The notes: generated from the sequence alone by a model not told the origin. A stretch of 64,000 nt of DNA from a candidate division TM6 bacterium GW2011_GWF2_37_49 (GCA_000989955.1 LBTE01000006.1:124001-188000); one strand, 5' to 3'. Counted from the first letter of the stretch, positions 53,454-62,524 are shown. A program made the numbers and translations.

Positions 53454-55364
53454 TCATTGAAATTTAGTGAATTTTTCTTGGAATTCTTCCCAATTTTTAT
53501 AAAAACTTTCAAGCTTAGTTTTTAATTGATTGATGCGAAGCTGAGCACTTTCATAATTGTTTGATCCATATTCAATAAACTCAAATTTGCCACTTAATTC
53601 AGCAAGCTCTTTTTCATGAGAGGCTATCTTACGCTCAATGCTGCTTATATTTTTGCGTAAATCGTACCATTCCTTGCTGCTTTGTTGATTTGAGCGCATA
53701 GAATGCTCGACAGATAAGCTGCTTTGCATACCAGACTTGTTGCCATCTTCGGGTAACTGTTTAACATCATGTTTTTTGTGATAAAGATATGATTCATAAT
53801 TTCCAGGATAATCAATTATACCTTCAACACCAAGTTCTAGAATTCGACTAGCAAGTCCATCAATAAAAGTTCTATCATGCGATACAAATAAAATTGTACC
53901 TGGATACTGATTCAGGGCTTTCAATAAAATATCTTTAGTTTGAATATCAAGGTGGTTAGTTGGTTCGTCAAGTATCAAAAAATTAGCATTCTGAAGCAAA
54001 ATTTTGACCATAGCAACACGATTCTTTTCTCCGCCACTCAGCACTCCAACCTTTTTTTCAACATCATCACCAGAAAATAAAAAAGCTCCCAACATTCCTC
54101 TTACACGTTGACGCATTTCTGATGTCACACAGACGCTTTCAACTTCTTCTAGGATGGTTCTATTTTTATTAAGTGAAATTTCTTGATCTTGCTCAAAAAA
54201 AGCCACCTCAACGTTGTGTCCAAATTTTACACTGCCAGACTCCAACGCATATTTTCCTGCAATCAAATTTAATAATGTTGTTTTACCCTTGCCGTTTGCA
54301 GCAACTATTCCAACCTTGTCGCCTCGCTTGATATTAAAAGATACGTGTTTGAATAAAAGCGTTGAATCAAAAGATTTTGAAACATCCTCAACCGTTAGTG
54401 TTATTTCTCCTGCACGTTTAACATTCGAAAAATTTAATTTAATTTCTGGTGGTCCAGACTCAATTTCAATCATTTCAATTTTTTCAAGCGACTTGAGCAT
54501 GCTTTGCGCCATGCTGGCCTTACTTGCTTTGGCCTTAAAACGATTTATCGTTTCCATCGTCTTTTTGAAGTGCTTCTGTTGAGCTTCGTACTGAACTTGC
54601 AAAATCGCATCATCTTTTTGCTTTTGTTCTACATATTTTGAAAAATTGCCGCGATAAATTTTGAGATTGCCATTGTTCAGATCAAAAATATACTCACAAA
54701 GATTATCCAAAAAAAAGCGATCATGACTTATTAAAACAAAGCCAAAATTAGCGTGCTTTAAAAAATCCAAAAACCAGTCTTTTGCAACGATATCCAAGTG
54801 GTTTGTAGGTTCGTCAAAAAGATAAAAATCAGCGTTTTGCAACAATAATTTTGCTAACACAATTCGCATCTTCCAGCCAACACTGAGCTGGCTTACTGGT
54901 TTGTCTAATTTGTTCGAATCAAAACCTAACCAGGTAAGCATTTTTTTTGTATCAATTATAAGTTGGTCAAAATTGTGATCAGAAAGCTCTTTTTGCAAAA
55001 AAGCAAAATGTTCCAATTTTTCGTTACTGTGTACACGCTCCGATTCAAAATCTCGCTTCAATAAAATGAATTCGTTGTTGAAATCAGCCAGTGGCCCAAA
55101 TGTTGTTAAAGTTTCATCCAGAACAGCCCGATCTGATACTAAAACTACTTCCTGCGGAAAGTAGGCAATCTTAACAGCTTTTTCTATCAAAATCTGGCCG
55201 CTATCAATATTTTGTTGACCACTCAAAACCTTCAACAGCGTCGATTTACCACTGCCATTACGCCCAACAAGCCCAATTCTTTGGTCTTTATTAATGTTGA
55301 AAGAAAGATTATTAAAAATGTCTCTAAGATTAAATGAAAGAGTTATATTTCTCGCAACTAACAT
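53454..55364 (-). CDS. ABC-F family ATPase (Uup/EttA-like)
   Basis: Two ABC ATPase domains without membrane segments. Domain 1 has Walker A GRNGSGKST near residue 37, signature LSVGWKMRIVLA and DEPTNHLD. Domain 2 has GKGKTTLLN near residue 352, LSGGEKNRVAMVK and LDEPTNHLD. A linker of about 75 residues (QQKHFKKTMETINRFKAK) lies between them and a C-terminal coiled coil at about 555-630. ABC-F proteins act on the ribosome, resolving stalled states; the C-terminal coiled coil points toward the Uup type. The first domain's signature is LSVGW rather than LSGGQ. Confidence 0.92.
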   Translation of the reverse strand: MLVARNITLSFNLRDIFNNLSFNINKDQRIGLVGRNGSGKSTLLKVLSGQQNIDSGQILIEKAVKIAYFPQEVVLVSDRAVLDETLTTFGPLADFNNEFILLKRDFESERVHSNEKLEHFAFLQKELSDHNFDQLIIDTKKMLTWLGFDSNKLDKPVSQLSVGWKMRIVLAKLLLQNADFYLFDEPTNHLDIVAKDWFLDFLKHANFGFVLISHDRFFLDNLCEYIFDLNNGNLKIYRGNFSKYVEQKQKDDAILQVQYEAQQKHFKKTMETINRFKAKASKASMAQSMLKSLEKIEMIEIESGPPEIKLNFSNVKRAGEITLTVEDVSKSFDSTLLFKHVSFNIKRGDKVGIVAANGKGKTTLLNLIAGKYALESGSVKFGHNVEVAFFEQDQEISLNKNRTILEEVESVCVTSEMRQRVRGMLGAFLFSGDDVEKKVGVLSGGEKNRVAMVKILLQNANFLILDEPTNHLDIQTKDILLKALNQYPGTILFVSHDRTFIDGLASRILELGVEGIIDYPGNYESYLYHKKHDVKQLPEDGNKSGMQSSLSVEHSMRSNQQSSKEWYDLRKNISSIERKIASHEKELAELSGKFEFIEYGSNNYESAQLRINQLKTKLESFYKNWEEFQEKFTKFQ

Positions 55365-55427
55365 ATATTTTCCAATAAACTAAAAAGTCGCCCATCCAAC
55401 CCCAACTTATATAAAATACTGCAAAAT

Positions 55428-55540
55428 CGATGGCACTTTTTGCAATATTTTAAAACTTCATCTATCAACCAGCTCCAGATCATGCCTAGCAGGTCGCATG
55501 CAAAAAAAGTTAATTCTTTGGCAAGGCTGGCTTGATGCAG
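55428..55540 (-). repeat. Dispersed repeat, copy i (minus, partial)
   Basis: The reverse complement contains GCCAAAGAATTAAC, TTTTTTGCATGCGACCTGC, TAGGCATGATCTGGAG and TTGCAAAAAGTGCC, aligning best with copy b. The left third of the element is absent. It begins the 665-base gene-poor stretch 55365-56030. Confidence 0.5.
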
Positions 55541-55639
55541 GATTTAAACAACCATATCCTATGTATAAACCTAAATATCATTACTTTGATCATTATACAA
55601 TACTGTGGACAGTTTTTGAAATGTTAGTTTAAAAAAGTT

Positions 55640-55712
55640 GAGCTTCATACCAACATCTGCATACCAATTTTTTGAGTTAAAAAATTGGTATGCAGATGTT
55701 GGTATGAAGCTC
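55640..55712. repeat. 34-bp perfect inverted repeat with 5-base loop
   Basis: The arm 55640-55673 (starting GAGCTTCATACC, ending CCAATTTTTT) is the exact reverse complement of 55679-55712, around loop GAGTT. It has no T-run of terminator type on either side and lies more than 200 bases from any supported gene. The open frame 55638-55838 that runs through it is not supported as a gene. Confidence 0.97.
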
Positions 55713-55828
55713 TTAGAGGCGATTTTAGATGAAATGATTAATGTAAGCAAGCCACAAAAGAAATTTGTTATTATTATTTGGCAAACTTGCGATCAGAAGT
55801 CGCTTGCCAAGCAGAACTCATGTATCAT

Positions 55829-55975
55829 GCGTGATTAAATGAAGTCTGCCGAGCGCGCAACCAGTTTTCGTTATTTTTCAAAATCTTGTTCGCTACAAAC
55901 GACCAGATCAATTGCTGCAGGCCGAGTCTAAAAACTTGTAAATTTGCTGGCGTAGCCGATTGGCGCGTAATTAAA
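55829..55975. repeat. Dispersed repeat mosaic, copy j
   Basis: A plus-orientation piece (ATGCGTGATTAAATGAAGTC, TGCCGAGCG, 55829-55856) abuts a minus-orientation piece. The latter's reverse complement reads CAAATTTACAAGTTTTTAGA, CTCGGCCTGCAGC and GATTTTGAAAAATAACG (about 55870-55955). Such head-to-tail mixing is unlike the single copies elsewhere. Confidence 0.45.
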
Positions 55976-56030
55976 GAAAGGCATACTTGATGTATGCCCT
56001 TAATTATAAGTGTTTTGACGCTAATAAAAA

Positions 56031-57449
56031 TTAGCAGTCTTTTTTGATTTCCAATTTTTTGATTAAAATATTTTCATCGAAATGTGGTTTGAGCGCATCA
56101 TAAAAGTCAGATTTAATCTGTTTAAGCCCTTCTTTGGAATCAGATTCAAAACGTAGAATTAGAGCTGGTTGTGTGTTGGAAGCCCTTAACAAGCCCCATC
56201 CATAACTCATTTGAGCGCGAATGCCGTCGATAGTAATTGCTTGAACATCTTTGCGGGCGGCAAAAATTGTTTTGACTTGGTCCACGATAATTTTTTTGTC
56301 AGCCTCGGTTGCACACTTGATTTTGATTTCAGCAGTGCTTTCTTTGATGGGCATTTCATCCAACAGCTCGTCCAGAGACCTATTCTCTGTGGTCAAAATT
56401 TCGACCAGGCGCATCATTGCGTAGATTCCATCATCGTAACCGAAATATCGGTCATTGAAGAAGAAGTGGCAGCTTAGCTCGCCTGCAAGCTTTGCATTTT
56501 CCTTGATCATCGTATCTTTGATTATTGAATGACCCGATGGCGATATGAGTGGGTTTGCGCCCCATTTTGTTAACGCTTCAATCAAGCAGCTGGAGCTTTT
56601 GATGTCGAACACGATTGTGGCGTTGGGATGTGCTTGCAGCACAGGTTTGGCAAAAATTGTCAGAAGCCTGTCGCCGCTTACTAGTTTGCCCGATTTTGTG
56701 ATTGGGCACATTCTATCGCAGTCACCATCAAATCCGATTCCGATTTCAAGCTCTGGATTGGATTTTAGCTCATTGATTGCGAATTGCATGTTTTCAACGG
56801 TCGTTGGATCGGCTTCGTGGTTTGGGAAGTCGCCGTCAATTTCAGCAAAAATTTGTTTTACATTATTCCAGCCCATGGCCTGAATAAGCTGTGGCACGAC
56901 TGCGCCGGCAGCACCATTGCCGCTGTCTATCAGGGCTTTGATGGGTGAATTTTTGAGATGAGTAAATTCTGTTGTCAGATAATTGATGTATTCGTTTATA
57001 ATTTCGTGTTTGTTTATAACCACGCCATGGGTGGGCTTTTTGGCTTGGCAAAAATCTTGAGATTCGTAGATTTTGCGTATTTCTTGAATTTGTGGTCCAG
57101 ATGCGCCCCAGACCTTGATTCCGTTGTATTCTTTGGGGTTGTGCGATGCTGTAATCATGAGCATGGCTGGATTTTTTAACGTTTTTACGGCAAAATAGGC
57201 GACCGGTGTGGGCACCAAGCCTAGATCTATAACGTCAAAGCCCATGTCCATTGATGCCTTGCTGAATTGATCAAATATTTGCTGAGAATGGCTTCTGCCG
57301 TCTCTACCAATAATTATTGCGTTAGCTTCAGAATTTTTGTTGACCAAATATGTAATCAAAGCCTTGCCTAGGTCGTAACATTCATCTAATAATAGCTCTT
57401 GTCCTATCAGGCCTCTGATGTCATACTCTCTAAAAATGCATGAATTCAT
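56031..57449 (-). CDS. Phosphomannomutase/phosphoglucomutase
   Basis: Alpha-D-phosphohexomutase interconverting hexose 6- and 1-phosphates. Catalytic Ser lies in LMITASHNPKEYNG near residue 105, the magnesium loop is GFDGDCDRM near 245, the sugar-binding loop is near LAGELSCHFFFND (GELSGH-type, here GELSCH), and the phosphate-binding end is LRASNTQPALILRFE. ATG 57449 is preferred over 57467 because AAGGAAG lies between them. Domains and length (472) match AlgC/ManB-type enzymes, which feed GDP-mannose or glucose-1-phosphate to surface glycans. Confidence 0.92.
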   Translation of the reverse strand: MNSCIFREYDIRGLIGQELLLDECYDLGKALITYLVNKNSEANAIIIGRDGRSHSQQIFDQFSKASMDMGFDVIDLGLVPTPVAYFAVKTLKNPAMLMITASHNPKEYNGIKVWGASGPQIQEIRKIYESQDFCQAKKPTHGVVINKHEIINEYINYLTTEFTHLKNSPIKALIDSGNGAAGAVVPQLIQAMGWNNVKQIFAEIDGDFPNHEADPTTVENMQFAINELKSNPELEIGIGFDGDCDRMCPITKSGKLVSGDRLLTIFAKPVLQAHPNATIVFDIKSSSCLIEALTKWGANPLISPSGHSIIKDTMIKENAKLAGELSCHFFFNDRYFGYDDGIYAMMRLVEILTTENRSLDELLDEMPIKESTAEIKIKCATEADKKIIVDQVKTIFAARKDVQAITIDGIRAQMSYGWGLLRASNTQPALILRFESDSKEGLKQIKSDFYDALKPHFDENILIKKLEIKKDC

Positions 57450-57667
57450 TGACTTCCTTTTTTGCATTTGTAAAAAACAATTCTGACCAAGTTTAAGCTT
57501 AAATTGCAGATTTTCAAAATTTTTTTGGAAAGCGGCTGTTTTTTTGTAAAATTATGAATCGTTCTCAATTTTGCGATGACATTCGATTAAATGAAGCCTA
57601 TCAAAAGTACGACATTTTTGATAAAATAACCCGTAAGATTTAAAATGCTATTTTAAAGGGAGCTAAA

Positions 57668-58150
57668 ATGTTTGATATAATAATAGATTTTTTTAGTGAA
57701 GTTTTTAGTGATCCAACCGCAATTATGGGATATTTTTGGTTGATTGCGGCATTAATTTTGTTGTTACTTGAAATGACTACACCGGGATTATTCTTTTTTG
57801 TGGCGTTTGCTTTCGGTGCAATCTGTGCAGCTATAGCAGCCTTTTTAGGCGTATCGCTTCCGTTTCAGATGTGGATATCGGTTTTTGGTGGGGTTGTATC
57901 ATTTTTTATATTAAAGCATCTTTTCCTTTCAAAAAAGATTACTCATCACGGGCTAAAAACTAATACTGAAGGGCTTATTGGACAAGATGGTTTGGTGATT
58001 GAGACAATTAACCCGCACCAGCCTGGCGTTATAAAGGTTAAAAGCGAGTTGTGGGGCGCTGTTTTGCAGGATGGTTCATCGTTGCAAAAAGGCACACAGG
58101 TCAAAGTTGTTGGCATTCATGGAAATAAGCTTGTTGTAAGGAGTTTGTAA
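57668..58150 (+). CDS. NfeD-like membrane protein
   Basis: Two or three transmembrane helices occupy residues 20-105. A C-terminal OB-like NfeD domain (about 110-160) carries LIGQDGLVIETINPHQPGVIKV and GTQVKVVGIHGNKLVV. AAAGGGAGC precedes the ATG. It is two bases before the SPFH gene, the usual NfeD-stomatin pair; the partners are thought to shape membrane microdomains and to work with membrane proteolysis. The short form lacks the ClpP-like protease domain. Confidence 0.88.
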   Translation: MFDIIIDFFSEVFSDPTAIMGYFWLIAALILLLLEMTTPGLFFFVAFAFGAICAAIAAFLGVSLPFQMWISVFGGVVSFFILKHLFLSKKITHHGLKTNTEGLIGQDGLVIETINPHQPGVIKVKSELWGAVLQDGSSLQKGTQVKVVGIHGNKLVVRSL

Positions 58151-58152
58151 AT

Positions 58153-59097
58153 ATGATTTTTTATATATTTTTTGCCGTACTAATTCTGTTTTTAATAGTT
58201 ATGCTTTTCAGTGCAACATTTTTGGTGCAGCAAGCAGAAGTGGTTATGATTGAGCGCTTTGGTAAGTTTTATAGAATGCTTTCATCTGGTTTGCATTTTA
58301 TAATTCCGTTTGCTGATAAACCGCGCGGTGTTTTTTGGACCTTTTTTAAAGATGACCCTCGCAGTAAGACGATTTATCGTTACAGTGCCAGTTTAGAGCG
58401 AATTGATTTGCGCGAAACAGTTTATGATTTTCCACGTCAGAGTGTAATTACAAAAGATAACGTAACAACTGAAATTAGCGTGCTTTTGTACTATCAGATT
58501 ACTGATCCAAAGTCTGCTATCTATGAAGTTGCTGATTTGCCATTTGCAATCGAAAAGTTGACGCAGACTACTATGCGAAATATCATTGGATCAATGGACC
58601 TTGACGAAACACTTACATCTCGCGACAAAATAAATGAAAGATTGCGTCATGTTCTTGACGATGCGACAGAAAAATGGGGTGTGAAGGTTAACCGTGTTGA
58701 ATTGCAAGAGATAATGCCTCCTGTTGATATTCGCCAGGCCATGGAAAAACAGATGCGCGCTGAGCGTGATCGTAGAGCCTCTATTTTAACGGCAGAGGGG
58801 TTAAAGTCGTCCGCAATATTAGAAGCGGAGGGTGACTATCAATCCAGAGTTACCAAGGCAAGGGGTGAGGCTGAAGCAAGGCTGATCATCGCTCAGGCAG
58901 AGGCTGAAGCTATTTCAGCAGTCAGAAAAGCCATCCCAAATGCCGATCCATTGCCATATATGATTGCAATAAACTATATCAAGGCGTTGCCTGAGATCAC
59001 AAAAGATAAGGATGGTAAACTTATTTTATTGCCGTACGAATCATCGGCCTTGATGGGGTCGTTGTCGACAATAAAAGAGATTTTCAATAAAAATTAA
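58153..59097 (+). CDS. SPFH/stomatin-like protein
   Basis: One N-terminal transmembrane helix (residues 3-24) is followed by the SPFH/Band 7 domain: VVMIERFGKFYRMLSSGLHF, VITKDNVTTEISVLLYYQI, and the helical C-terminal part ERDRRASILTAEGLKSSAI with EAEARLIIAQAEAEA. It resembles QmcA and paraslipins; length 314 is normal. Forms ring-like oligomers in membranes with NfeD. Followed by a small terminator-like hairpin. Confidence 0.92.
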   Translation: MIFYIFFAVLILFLIVMLFSATFLVQQAEVVMIERFGKFYRMLSSGLHFIIPFADKPRGVFWTFFKDDPRSKTIYRYSASLERIDLRETVYDFPRQSVITKDNVTTEISVLLYYQITDPKSAIYEVADLPFAIEKLTQTTMRNIIGSMDLDETLTSRDKINERLRHVLDDATEKWGVKVNRVELQEIMPPVDIRQAMEKQMRAERDRRASILTAEGLKSSAILEAEGDYQSRVTKARGEAEARLIIAQAEAEAISAVRKAIPNADPLPYMIAINYIKALPEITKDKDGKLILLPYESSALMGSLSTIKEIFNKN

Positions 59098-59111
59098 TTT
59101 CTTGTTGACGG

Positions 59112-59132
59112 AGCGCCAAAAAGCGCTATTTT
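59112..59132 (+). terminator. Probable terminator for the NfeD-SPFH operon
   Basis: AGCGC (59112-59116), loop CAAAAA, GCGCT (59123-59127) and ATTTTT. The stem is short but the T tract and position, 15 bases after the SPFH stop, fit. Confidence 0.5.
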
Positions 59133-59193
59133 TATAATGCTTTAGATCTGTGTTGTAATTTGGATTAAGTGTATCGTTTATGTTGAGGTTAAG

Positions 59194-59493
59194 ATGCTAT
59201 CCAGGCTCAAAAACCATATTGCGCTCGTAGTATTGATACTCAGTTTTTACTGGGCAGTGAGCATTTTTTTTGTTTCTAACAACGATCAACTTTATCCGTT
59301 GCATGATTTTGATGAAGACATGAATAAGTTATACTCAGATATCGGTTTGTGGTCACAACGGCGCGGAGATTTTTTAAAGGCTATTCAGTCTTATGAAACC
59401 GCTCTTAAACATAGGCCAGACGATTTGCGATGTGTAAAAAATCTTGAATATTGCATCAAAAAGATTAAAAAAAGTTTCAAGCATCTAACTTAA
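59194..59493 (+). CDS. Small membrane-anchored TPR protein
   Basis: A 99-residue protein with one transmembrane helix (about 10-28) followed by a single tetratricopeptide-like repeat (WSQRRGDFLKAIQSYETALK, with RPDD after it). The C-terminus is basic (KKIKKSFKHLT). It overlaps the convergent uvrC by 9 bases. Possibly an assembly or scaffolding protein; only the domain is clear. Confidence 0.7.
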   Translation: MLSRLKNHIALVVLILSFYWAVSIFFVSNNDQLYPLHDFDEDMNKLYSDIGLWSQRRGDFLKAIQSYETALKHRPDDLRCVKNLEYCIKKIKKSFKHLT

Positions 59494-61056
59494 TTTCGAA
59501 ATTTTTCTGTGAAAATTAATCGCAAAGTGATGAGCATAATCGCGCAGGGCAACCAAAAGTTGTCCAGTAAATGTTTTTATATTTAATTTTTTACCGTCCG
59601 GCAAGCGCTTGGAAAAAATAGTTTCTTCACGTTTTGCCAAGCTTGCAAATTCTGTTTCTGATATAAGATTTTGTACAGCACTTAGTTGTCCCTTCCCTCC
59701 ATCAATTAAGATTAAATCAGGTAATTCTTGTTTGTTTTTGTACCGCCTTTTTACTATTTCGGCTAGCGCAGCGTAATCATTTTGGTGGTCAATGGATTTT
59801 ATGTGAAAATGTCTGAAGTTAGCCTTGTCTGGCTGTCCATCGACAAAGCGAATGCAAGACCCAACCATAAACATGCCTTGCTTATGCGATATGTCAAAAC
59901 AGTCAATTGAGTGAGGTTCAATCGGTAATTTAAGCAATTCTTGAATTGATTTAGAAACAGTTTTTTGTTTTGAAAGCTCCGTTTCTGCATGAATTTTTGC
60001 CAGCTTTATAAGGTTGGCAAAATGTCCTTCTGTAGGAATTATTAGCGATACTGATTGTGATTTGCACTGCAATTCCGATAAAAACGTTTCGTACAAACTT
60101 TTTATTTCGGCTTTAATTTGAAAATTTACAAGAATAACTGCTGAAGCCGGATTTTCTCTGTAATAACTTTCAAAGTAACTTAGATACTCGGGCTTTAGCT
60201 CATTTGTAACTTGAAAATAAAAAACTTCTTTTTTCGTAAGCACACTTCCACGTTCTTTAAATAAAAATAAAGCCTGATTGTCCGGAGTTAAAAACCAAAT
60301 ATCCCGGTATTCAAGACTTGCACCAGATGCTGTTTTCGAGCTTAGCATGTCAAATATATTCTTAAATGCCTGCCGATATTCATTCAATTTTTGGGATTGT
60401 TCAAACTCCATGTTTTTATTATGTTGTTCAATTAACTTTGAAATTTGATTCAAAAATTTGTGAGAATCAGATTTCAAGGCGAGTTTTGCAAGTTCCAATC
60501 GCTCAATGTAGGCTTGAATATCGAAGTCGGGCCTACATTTTCCAGCACAAATACCCATGTGATAAAAGATGCATCCATTCGCAATTTTCTTTTTACAGAG
60601 CTTTAATCTGAATGTTTTTATTAAAAAATCATAAACTCTGCGAGCGGATGTTTTTTCTATAAATGGCCCGAAATATGTACCTTTTTGCTTTTGATTCCGC
60701 ACCATTTTTAGTTCAGGCACCTTGTCTGAGGTTATCATGAGATATAAAAATGGTTGTCCGGTCTTTAAAAGCACATTAAACTTTGGTTGGTGGCTCTGAA
60801 TAAGTTTGGCTTCAAGAAGCATAGCTTCGAGCTCTGTTTTTGTGATTAAGTGCTCAAGATGGTCACTGGATGATAGAATAGAAAAGGATTTTAGTTCACA
60901 GTCTTTGTTGGAAACATAATCAGAAACACGATTTTTTAAATTTTTAGCCTTGCCTATGTACAAAACTGTATTTTGTTCATCCCTAAAAAGATAGACCCCT
61001 GGTTTATTTGGTAAATTTTTTATTTGTGTTAGGAGGTTTTTATTGATAGATTCCAT
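59485..61056 (-). CDS. uvrC: UvrABC system protein C lacking the helix-hairpin-helix domain
   Basis: Nucleotide-excision-repair nuclease. The N-terminal GIY-YIG domain has KPGVYLFRDEQNTVLYIGKA (residues ~18-37), the UVR helix lies near 207-232, and the C-terminal RNase H-like nuclease has IDCFDISHKQG, DLILIDGGKGQ and RDYAHHFAINFHR with the expected Asp and His. The protein stops at residue 523, right after HFAINFHRKISKLS, where longer homologues (about 600) continue into a tandem HhH domain. That loss is either real reduction or a truncation; no HhH reading frame is visible downstream, where the TPR gene overlaps. Confidence 0.9.
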   Translation of the reverse strand: MESINKNLLTQIKNLPNKPGVYLFRDEQNTVLYIGKAKNLKNRVSDYVSNKDCELKSFSILSSSDHLEHLITKTELEAMLLEAKLIQSHQPKFNVLLKTGQPFLYLMITSDKVPELKMVRNQKQKGTYFGPFIEKTSARRVYDFLIKTFRLKLCKKKIANGCIFYHMGICAGKCRPDFDIQAYIERLELAKLALKSDSHKFLNQISKLIEQHNKNMEFEQSQKLNEYRQAFKNIFDMLSSKTASGASLEYRDIWFLTPDNQALFLFKERGSVLTKKEVFYFQVTNELKPEYLSYFESYYRENPASAVILVNFQIKAEIKSLYETFLSELQCKSQSVSLIIPTEGHFANLIKLAKIHAETELSKQKTVSKSIQELLKLPIEPHSIDCFDISHKQGMFMVGSCIRFVDGQPDKANFRHFHIKSIDHQNDYAALAEIVKRRYKNKQELPDLILIDGGKGQLSAVQNLISETEFASLAKREETIFSKRLPDGKKLNIKTFTGQLLVALRDYAHHFAINFHRKISKLS

Positions 61057-61239
61057 GTTTTAATCCGGTTAGGTTAATTTCTCGAGGCTTGTCTCGCATC
61101 AGAATTTAAGGATTCATTTTTAAATAAACTTCAAATATAAAATATCTGACTGTTAACAATACTTTCTAGTTTCAAATGTAGCAGTGAGTAATAATTTTGC
61201 GAAAATATAAAAAAATAATGTATTTTTTGTTTGCTGCGC

Positions 61240-61245
61240 TATAAT
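61240..61245 (+). promoter_or_regulatory. Candidate -10 box upstream of the M23 gene
   Basis: TATAAT at 61240-61245 lies 53 bases before ATG 61298, but no good -35 box sits at the right distance. Confidence 0.25.
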
Positions 61246-61297
61246 TATTCTCTTAAAGGGGTTTATTTGTTTTTATTTGATTATACGGAAGATTTTT

Positions 61298-62515
61298 ATG
61301 TTTGCGAATAGCAAGGTTCCTTTTATTGCAATTGGTTTAGTTGTTGTATGTTGCTTTTGGTTTGTTACAAGCTCTGTATATCGTTATTTTTCATACAATT
61401 TGCCACCTCAAATTGAGCTGGCAAATTTCAGCTCAGGAGCTACGTTTTGTCGTGAACTTAATTTTGCCGTTTGTGCACATAATATGTACAAAATTTCGGA
61501 GATCAAAGTTGTTGTTGACGGAAAAGATGTTGATCTTAAAAATGCGCGCTGGGTAGGTTCAAAGAATTTTGAGGTACCAGTTGTTGTTGATGTATCAGGA
61601 TTTACTGATGGAATGCATCAATTGGAAGTTGGTGCTGTCGATGCAAGTCATCACAAAAATAAATGTTCGAATAAATTTGAGTTTTATGTTGATAATAGCC
61701 CTTTACGAGCTGCTTTTATTGATCCTATTTTTAAAGTTGAGCAAGGACATACTTTACACATAAAGGTTCAGGCAAATAAAAGGTTAGCAAAGGCGGAAGT
61801 TGATTTTAATGCAACAAAATATGAATGTTTTCCTGATTCAAAAAATTCAACTGTTTATGAGTGCTTTATTCCAATCGATTGTGAACTGCCACCAATAGAA
61901 TATGTTTTATCTGCAAATCTTGAAGATTGCGTAAAGAATGTACTTAAACTTGCAGGACAGGTACAAATTCTAGCTGCTGATTTTCAAAAGCAGAGAGGCT
62001 TTACTGTTAAAAAAGAAAAGCTGGAAGAAGAAAAAGAAATTAGTGCTAGCCAAAAGGTCTTGGACGAGGCATTGGCAAGGTGGCTCGACCAATCTCCAAA
62101 AGAAAAGATGTGGCTTGGTCGTTTTGAATTGCCAATAAATTCCAAGCGAATGACAACACCTTTCGGTGAAATTAGAATGACATCGGAGCTTGGTCGATAC
62201 ATGCACAAAGGCGTTGATTTGATCGATAATCCTAAAGCCGTTGTTTGGGCAAGCCAGCGTGGCAAGGTTATTATCAAAGATCGTTTCGCAATATCTGGTA
62301 ATACAGTTGTATTGGATCATGGGTTTGGCGTATTTACGCTTTATTTTCACCTGGACAGCTTTGCCGATATTCAAATTGGTGATCTTGTTAAAAAGGGTAA
62401 TCCAATAGGTCGGCTTGGAATGACAGGCTATGCAAACGGCTATCATCTTCATTGGGAGCTGCGTGTTAATAATATAGCAGTAGATCCCATTGAATGGACC
62501 AAGAGTATCTACTAA
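61298..62515 (+). CDS. M23 (LytM-type) peptidase with N-terminal anchor
   Basis: A transmembrane helix at residues 7-26 leads into an Ig-like, beta-rich region (about 35-215), an acidic/basic linker (KKEKLEEEKEISASQ) and an M23 domain (about 280-405). The zinc ligands are seen in HKGVDL and YHLHWEL, with YFHLD between. ATG 61298 has ACGGAAG before it; the upstream TTG at 61277 is unlikely. M23 enzymes cut peptidoglycan crossbridges or act as activators. The layout suggests a cell-wall remodelling role in the periplasm. Confidence 0.88.
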   Translation: MFANSKVPFIAIGLVVVCCFWFVTSSVYRYFSYNLPPQIELANFSSGATFCRELNFAVCAHNMYKISEIKVVVDGKDVDLKNARWVGSKNFEVPVVVDVSGFTDGMHQLEVGAVDASHHKNKCSNKFEFYVDNSPLRAAFIDPIFKVEQGHTLHIKVQANKRLAKAEVDFNATKYECFPDSKNSTVYECFIPIDCELPPIEYVLSANLEDCVKNVLKLAGQVQILAADFQKQRGFTVKKEKLEEEKEISASQKVLDEALARWLDQSPKEKMWLGRFELPINSKRMTTPFGEIRMTSELGRYMHKGVDLIDNPKAVVWASQRGKVIIKDRFAISGNTVVLDHGFGVFTLYFHLDSFADIQIGDLVKKGNPIGRLGMTGYANGYHLHWELRVNNIAVDPIEWTKSIY

Positions 62516-62524
62516 AAATTGCGA

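Noticed and set aside
55638..55838. A 66-codon open frame through the long hairpin
   Set aside because: Its first third is the hairpin itself, no convincing ribosome binding site precedes it and it matches no known protein.
8447..55975. Dispersed repeat as a classical insertion sequence
   Set aside because: No transposase frame, no clear terminal inverted repeats and no obvious target duplications; kept as an unexplained repeat family instead.
57468..57667. Possible weak repeat fragment (CGATTAAATGAAGCC)
   Set aside because: Only a short match to the dispersed family, not above what is expected in AT-rich DNA.
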